DNA from: Sequoia sempervirens
Lineage: Eukaryota > Streptophyta > Pinopsida > Cupressales > Cupressaceae
Length of the DNA: 64,000 nt
Assembly: GCA_007258455.2 (NCBI GenBank)
Contig: VDFB02193867.1
Location: 563,783,291 to 563,847,290 of the forward strand
Direction of reading: 5' to 3'
Below, piece after piece: positions 58,157-64,000 of the stretch. The notes under the pieces were generated by a model. It was not told the DNA's origin. It saw only the letters and a program-made list of their open reading frames with translations, and made no database searches. A program made the translations under genes and the position numbers. Numbering within the stretch: the stretch's first letter is position 1; each line of letters begins with the position of its first letter.

Positions 58157-58360
58157 TGGAAAACAAATAATAGCTGATAAATTTGCTTTCAAGTTAATGA
58201 AAAACAAATAGTTTGTTGATAAGTTTGTTTCTAAAGTTATTAAAATCAAATAGGATTTTGATAAATTTTCTTTTCATGATGATGAAAAACAAATAGTTCG
58301 TTGATAAGTTTGCTTCTAAAGTTGTTAAAACCAAATAGGATTTTGATAAATTTGACATTC
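58157..58360 (+). repeat. 84-bp tandem duplication
   Basis: Units at 58198-58281 and 58282-58360, both opening ATGAAAAACAAATAGTT and containing AAATAGGATTTTGATAAA; a partial, more diverged unit lies before them. It directly precedes the PMD ORF. Confidence 0.85.
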
Positions 58361-58411
58361 GGATTTGTTGGATTTGTCTTGATGCTTTGATATTGATTTT
58401 TCTTTGACCTG

Positions 58412-60238
58412 ATGATTATTCCTATTCAACAGGAGAGATTGAGTGTCTTGCAGTTACGGGAGTGATTCCCAAATACTTGGAGGTTGATTCTGCAGCTTGT
58501 ACATGCGGATAGAGATGTGATCAAGGCATGTGGAATGACCTCATTACTTGACATGCCTGAGGTGTGTCTCAACAAAGCCTTATTGACAACACTTGCAGAG
58601 AGGTGGCATAGCGAGATGAACACCTTTCATTTGCCGACAAGAGAGATTACCATGACTCCTAAGGATGTGTATTACATCTTGAAGATTCCAGTGATGGGTG
58701 AGATAGTGAGATTTGACAGTTGGGAGGTAGGAGGTACTGATTCCTTGAGGTGGATATTCAGAGTTGATCGTATTGCAGGATATTATATTTCATGAGCAGA
58801 GATGACGGATTCGTATGTTCCCTTACACTTCATACTTGCAAGCTTCATTAGAGGTGTTTTGTGCCCCGACCATAGGTCGAAGGGCTTTGCAGTCGGGTGG
58901 GGTTGTGTGCTTGAGAGTATGGTGATGCAAGGTACATGATATGCTTAGGGATCATGCATGCTTGCACATTTATATGATGAGCTACACCATGTTGTGTATG
59001 GTCGAGGTTGGACTTTAGTTGTTGGTTGTTCGTTTCTACAGATATGGGCATGGGAGCATTTTTCCATTATGCGACCATTGACTTGTGGATGACGGCCTGT
59101 CAGTTGACCATATAGATTCAGCTATACCGATGTCATTCCTCAGCTGAGGCTGGGAAAATTGGATCATTGGTAGCGTCTTTTGGATGATCTCGATACAATA
59201 TGCTAGTGGCCCTATGTAGATTGTGAGGCATGGCCAGAGGATGCTAGGGAGATGCCCTATGTCTTTACCTCTAGATATCTGATTGGTCATACTCTTGGGA
59301 TTATTGAGAGGTTTCTTCTTGGTCGGGTGTGGCAACAGTATGGTCGGCCTTAGGGTATGCCATAGGGTTCTTCTATTTATGCATTTCGGCAGTAGGAGGT
59401 TACAGTGTGGGGTCCACGGATTGCATATGATGCAGCAGTGGCAGAGTTCACCAGTTTGGGAGTACAGATTTGGGACTACAAAGATGATATTCTTGATGGG
59501 GGGATGACTCCAGAGTATGCCCAGTATGTGTTGGGACATCCTACACCATGATTATTTGATCCTAATGAGCCTGTCGCTCCAGTTGTGGAGCAGAGACCAC
59601 ATATAGGCGGACATAGGCGATAGCGAGAGGTGGCTTCAGAGAGTGATGACTCTGAGGATGATGAGGAGACTGGAGGTGATAGTGGTGGAGGAGGTGGCAG
59701 AGGTGGCAGAGGTAGCGATAGAGGTGGTGGTAGAGGTGGACCACAGATGAGACATGCAGCTCCATTGTCTTCAGTAGATCTGGTGGTGCCGGGTTAGATA
59801 GCTACCTTGTAGAGTAGAGTGCAAAGCTTACAGGGTCAGTTAGCACAGGCACAGGCCTTGGTTACACAGCTACAAGGATAGTTGACTACACTGACGACTG
59901 AGAGAGATACAACCAAACAAGGTGAGCAGGCCATGGCCCTAGCTGATAGTCTGTAGAGAGTAGTAGTAGGTACCTCGATTGGTGACATGATGAGAGAGCT
60001 GACCAAGGCCACCCGAGAGGCAAAGTTCTATAGGATCAGGTATCATGATGCAATGCCACCCAAGTAGAGAGTGAGTTATACACAGTCTCGGTCTACACAT
60101 AGTCACTCTCGGGCTACCAGTAGGGGTGTATCTAAGCCATTACCTCTAAGAGGGTTATTAGGGGTAGGTGGAGCAGGTCCATCAGGTACCGGTGGGGCAG
60201 GTCCCAGACCAGCAGCATCAGAGGATAGCACTTCATAG
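58412..60238 (+). pseudogene. Plant mobile domain (PMD) protein, antisense extra ORF of element D
   Basis: PMD proteins (the MAIN/MAIL family in hosts) are spread by plant transposons; host members act in silencing and meristem function. Here 608 codons read in one phase from ATG 58412 to TAG 60236. Motifs: FPNTWRLILQLVHADRDVIK, CGMTSLLDMPEV, LAERWHSEMNTFHLPTREIT, PKDVYYILKIPVMGEIV, then the longer PMD (RFLLGRVWQQYG). An acidic SESDDSEDDEE, Gly/Arg repeats (about 59690-59745), a Gln-rich coiled coil (LQGQLAQAQALVTQL) and a basic Ser/Arg tail follow. There are 18 in-frame stops (12 TAG, 6 TGA, no TAA) and no frameshift. A splice acceptor-like TTCAACAG ends at 58432, so the true start may be spliced. 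The ORF is antisense to pol, between integrase and 3' LTR, a layout known for Tat elements. Confidence 0.88.
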
Positions 60239-61873
60239 TTCTTTTTGTATGATGTCTTATATGTCTTCTTAATACTCTATTGAGGCATTTTTATACATAC
60301 TGATATGGTCCCATTTTTTATGATGTTATGTCATGCATAGTTGACATCTTTGTACATTTGACATTCATTTTTGAGATATATGATATACAGCGATGATTTG
60401 TTTGTGCAATGAGTATGTGTACCTTTATTATGTGATGGGTATCTATTTTAGTTATGTATGATGCTTATAATATGATTTATGATGTGATGTATGATGCATG
60501 GAAACTTGAACAAAATGATATGTGGTGAAAATGAAAATGCAACAAAAGTGATGTGAGGATTGTGATGTACGCTTTATTATTTTTTTATAATTTCCTGATG
60601 CAAATATGCATGAGAAATGTATGTAATGATGTTTTTGTAAATGTCAAATATACTTTGTCGTTTATTGGAAAGATATGAAACTTTGATATCTTTGCCAGCT
60701 TTTGGAAAAATCTATAAATGCCAAATGCAAATTCTAAAATGAATGTAATCTATACTAACCATGTAGGATATTTGTACAATATTGTCATTCTGAGAGCTTA
60801 TTTGTGCTTTTTATGTCATCATAGAACATTGAAATGTTGAAAGTTAATACAAGCATCAAAGGGTATATTAGCACCAGTGATGACCTGAGTATTGCTTTCA
60901 TGAATTTTGATATAGCAAGATAATATAAGCATCTAGGTATAATTGAACCGAGATGACCTGAGTATCACTTGCATAAACAGAAAAGAGTTAACTCGTTTCC
61001 CATGCAAATTCTGAAATGTCATCAATGATACTTATTAGAGCATGTCTCGCGACCAATTTTCATAGTACTAATGATTCACTCACAAATAGTAGACAAAGAA
61101 AAGTCATACTCCGTCCTTGCTTTTCTAGTTTAGTACATAATCGAATTGCTCTAAAGATATGATAGAAAATCAACCAACAATTCCACTTTTGCCTAAAGTA
61201 TTCCAAACATTATTCAGATAAAGATCATCCAATTTGGTTATCAACATTGATGTTTGTGTTTTGATTAACGTTGTTTTGACCATGTTGTTTGATTTCATTG
61301 GCATTGAGTGATCATTTTGGTGTTGTGGTTGATTTGATGCGTCAATATATGTTACGTTTTGTTAATCCATTATTTTTTTGTTTGTGATTTTCTAAAAGCT
61401 CATTGCCCCTCTCTTGTTTATTCTGTGTTTTTCCCCCAGTGTAAACACAACCTGAATATTATGGATATGTACAAATTTCTTCAAGCCATAATGAAACACA
61501 AGGATTCCCGTTGCATGATATGGATATGATAGATATGTATAGATGATAGAAATGGATAGATGATGTCATAAAGTGAATGCAAGACATAAACTAATAGATA
61601 AAGGAGCCCATTTCGATCACAAGTAGCGCCTATTTGCTAGGTTTTCACCACTTGTTTTTATTGCACTTTTGTAGATCATGTGAATTTTATTTTTAATTTT
61701 TAATTTTATTTTTCTTTTATTTTATGATTTTTTCTTTAGGACGTTTTCTGATTTTTATGTAATTTTTCAAGACTTTTTCTAATTTTTTATTTTTTATTTT
61801 TAATGATTTTTCTTAAGGACATTTTCTGATTTTTATGTAATTTTTCAAGACTTTTTTTTTTTTTTTTTTTGAT
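60239..61873. other. Non-coding spacer between PMD ORF and integrase
   Basis: AT-rich interval between two convergent coding regions. It contains a 79-bp tandem duplication (61724-61780 and 61803-61857, sharing TTTTCTGATTTTTATGTAAT) and a poly-T run at 61852-61870. No gene recognised. Confidence 0.55.
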
Positions 61874-63060
61874 TCAGACATAAAACTTCTTCAAATGAAT
61901 GCTATTGATCGGTTCTTCAAATAGGTCCCCTTCTGATGTAGATAACTGATATGCTCTAGAACCATATGCTATAATGATGACAAATGGACCAAGCCAATTT
62001 GGTTCAAATTTTCTTAAATCTTTTCTCTGTCTTGCTGATTGCGTGGATTTTCTTTCAAGACTAAATCACCTACTTGAAATGTTTGTGGTTTAACTCTGTG
62101 ATTGTAGCTACGAGACATAACTTGTTGATAACCCTTCAAATGATTAGCTGCATGTTGACATCTTTCATCTAACAACTCTAGCTCTTGCAAATGAGATACT
62201 CGGTAGTCTTCATCATTTATCAATCCTTTCAGTGAGACCCTAAGTGAAGGTATTTCAACCTCCAATGGTAAGATCGCTTATGCTCCATATACCAAGGCAT
62301 ATGGGGTAGCTCCTATTGGTGTGCGAATGCTGGTTCTGTATGCTCACAAAGCTTGATTTAACTAGACATGCCAATCACGACCGGCATCATTTACCGTCTT
62401 CTTCAAGATCTTCAAGATTGTTTTATTTAAGGCTTCTTCTTGACCATTTCCTTGTGGATAGTAAGGTGTAGAGAACCTGTGTTGGATGTGAAATCTTTCA
62501 CCAAGTTTGTCAACATCCTGATTCTTGAAAGGTGTCCCATTATCAGTTATGATAGAATTAGGAATTTCATATCGGCATATGATGTAAATCAAGATAAATG
62601 AAGAAATTTGTTTACCAATCACGGTTGTAAAAGGAATAGCTTCGATCTATTTTGTAAAATATTCTATAGCTGTGATGATGAATTTATGCCCATTTGATGA
62701 TGAAGGATGAATTTTTCCAACAAGATCTAGTCCCCACTGAGAAAAAGGTCATGTTAGAGTGAAAGGTTGCAGTTCTTGTGTAGGTGCATGAATAAGATTC
62801 CCATGAATCTGGCATTTAGAACACTTCTTGACAAAAGTAAAAGATTCTCTCTCCATGGTAGGCCAATAATATCCCATTCTAACAAGTTTCTTGGCTAAGG
62901 TTAAACTGCTTGAATGAGTTCCACAAATACCACTATGAACCTCTTGTAAGGCTTTTTCAAATTCGTCACGTTCAAGACATCAAAGGAGCGTACCATCAAG
63001 ACCACATCGGTAAAGGATATCGGTGATCAAGGTATAGCAGGATGATTGGCGTATGAAATT
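61874..63060 (-). pseudogene. Element D integrase
   Basis: HHCC region: VHSGICGTHSSS, GYYWPTMERE, KKCSKCQIHGN. The catalytic core has QWGLDLVGKIHP (Asp), SIITDNGTPFKN (Asp) and YPQGNGQEEALNKTILKILK (Glu), so the DDE triad is intact. C-terminal VMSRSYNHRVKPQTFQVGDL and, after stops, KKFYV before the TGA at 61874. Interrupted by TAG codons near 62750, 62648 and 62360 and a frame break near 62014. Tat-type. Confidence 0.9.
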
Positions 63061-63072
63061 CCTTTTTTGGTT

Positions 63073-63684
63073 TCAGGATAAGTCCAGAGGTAAGATGTTA
63101 TTTTTCAAGTAGGTATAAATCTTGCCATATAAAGGTGAATTAGAACGGTCGGTTAAATGGCATATGACTTGGGTCTCAGGATTATCATAGGCGGGAGAAA
63201 ACAATTGTTCCACCAAGAATTCATACCATTTTTTATTTTCTAATAATTGTAACAAGGAAGCAATCGTAGCCTTTGCATCAGCAGCTTTATTATCAATCCT
63301 TGGGATTTGTGAAAACCTTATTGTCACGAAATACTTTTTAAAATCATCCACCATGTTCTTGTAAGGTAGTAGCTTATCATCTTTAGTCTGATAATCATCA
63401 TTGATTTGATTAATGACAAGATGTGAGTCACCGTAGACTTGCAGCTCTATAATCTGCCATTCTAATGCTATCTTCATTCCTGTGAGAAATGCTTCATATT
63501 CAGCTATGTTATTTGTGTAGGGAAACATCAACTGATATGATTTTGGAATGGTATGTCCTTCAGGTGTAACAAAAAGAATCCCTGCCCCCGAGCCATGTTG
63601 TGTGTAAGATCCATCAAAGTACAATGTCCATAATTTCTTAATTGTTGTTGTGAAGACGTCTGCATTAGGAAACTCAATGTGCAT
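63073..63684 (-). pseudogene. Element D second RNase H (archaeal-type, aRH)
   Basis: An open frame of 203 codons. LWTLYFDGSYTQHGSGAGIL (Asp), NNIAEYEAFLTGMKIALEW (Glu), LQVYGDSHLVINQIND (Asp), RIDNKAADAKATIAS (Asp). This is the additional RNase H found in Tat elements, placed after the first RNase H and before the integrase. All acidic residues are kept and there is no internal stop, making it the best-preserved enzyme domain in the window. Confidence 0.9.
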
Positions 63685-63689
63685 TGGGT

Positions 63690-64000
63690 TTTCTTCTTGT
63701 AAAGGTGCTTCAGCTAACTAATATGCTATGACTTGTCCTTTTATATCTCTTTGATCTACATAGTGAATATCAAACTCACTTAATATCATTACCCATTTTG
63801 CAAGTCTTCCTATTAAGGTAGCTTTGCTTAAGAGGTATTTTAGTGGATCGATTTTGGTTATCAGCTTAACTGTATGAGCCAACATATAGTGTCACAACTT
63901 TTGGGAAGCAAACACTACTGCTAGGCAAGCTTTTTCAATGAAAGTGTAGTTTAGTTCATGACTTGTTAAAGTTATGTTGATATAGTATATGGCCCTTTCT
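63690..64000 (-). pseudogene. Element D first RNase H, cut by window end
   Basis: C-terminal half of the RT-linked RNase H: YTFIEKACLAVVFASQK, KLITKIDPLKYLLSKATL, RLAKWVMILSEFDIHYVDQR. Gypsy Pol; RT would follow to the right outside the window. Stops present near 63720 and 63895. Confidence 0.8.

Larger units (their letters stand above)
57380..64000 (-). mobile_element. Element D: Tat-lineage Ty3/gypsy, 3' half
   Basis: On the - strand from the window edge: RNase H, a second RNase H, integrase, then an antisense PMD ORF, polypurine tract and 3' LTR. Two RNase H domains are a hallmark of the Tat lineage. The 5' half lies beyond the window. TAG codons interrupt the pol frames, so it is inactive. 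Confidence 0.85.

Noticed and set aside
58412..60238. Stop-codon reassignment or RNA editing to explain TAG/TGA codons in the PMD ORF
   Set aside because: The same TAG/TGA excess is seen in the LINE and gypsy remnants, which are also frameshifted, and many lie at expected Trp codons that U-to-C editing could not restore. Decay of methylated DNA explains it more simply.

Overview
The window looks like nuclear DNA of a seed plant with a large, repeat-filled genome. Everything I could identify is plant-type mobile DNA: Ty3/gypsy retrotransposons of the Tat and Athila types, a copia remnant, L1-type LINEs with a plant RNase H, a plant mobile domain (PMD) protein, a PIF1-like helicase and a small inverted-repeat transposon. 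The only host-gene sequence I recognise is a broken fragment of the histone chaperone gene SPT16. I see no intact single-copy gene. A conifer or other giant-genome plant would fit, but nothing in the window proves it. There are two 100-base N gaps (7634-7733 and 44774-44873). || Layout: 0-1 kb LINE reverse transcriptase fragment; 3.6-4.9 kb gypsy gag pseudogene between 118-bp inverted arms; 6.2-6.8 kb SPT16 pseudogene; 7.7-19.4 kb element A, a gypsy-type LTR pair on the + strand holding a long antisense extra ORF and an apparently nested gag-protease remnant on the - strand; 20.0-31.3 kb element B, a nearly full-length Athila-like element on the - strand with two LTRs, a tRNA-Asp-type primer site, gag, protease, RT, RNase H, integrase and a 3' extra ORF. 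B sits in an older Asn-rich ORF (H), which reads in frame across the B insertion once B is removed; A lies against the other end of H. || 31.5-36.3 kb is mostly featureless; 36.3-37.8 kb is an LTR-like unit; 38.6-39.8 kb a copia LTR/primer site; 39.8-43.6 kb a Tat-like leader (four 32-nt palindromes), gag tail, protease and G-patch; 43.6-44.8 kb a Q/N-rich ORF on the - strand; 45.2-48.8 kb the 3' half of a LINE that carries an additional ORF; 48.8-52.4 kb a tandem array into which a 768-bp inverted-repeat transposon and a 900-bp 5'-truncated LINE have inserted; 52.8-54.6 kb a decayed PIF1-like helicase; 55.3-56.1 kb a second copy of the inverted-repeat transposon; 56.2-64 kb element D, a Tat-type gypsy element on the - strand (dual RNase H, integrase, polypurine tract, 3' LTR) with an antisense PMD ORF. 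|| The recurring theme is extra ORFs riding on unrelated retroelements (A, B, D and the LINE). All four share one plan: a globular N-terminal part, a charged or low-complexity linker with basic patches, and a helical/coiled-coil C-terminus. Coding regions are decayed mainly by TAG and TGA codons that single C-to-T or G-to-A changes explain, as expected of long-methylated plant repeats.
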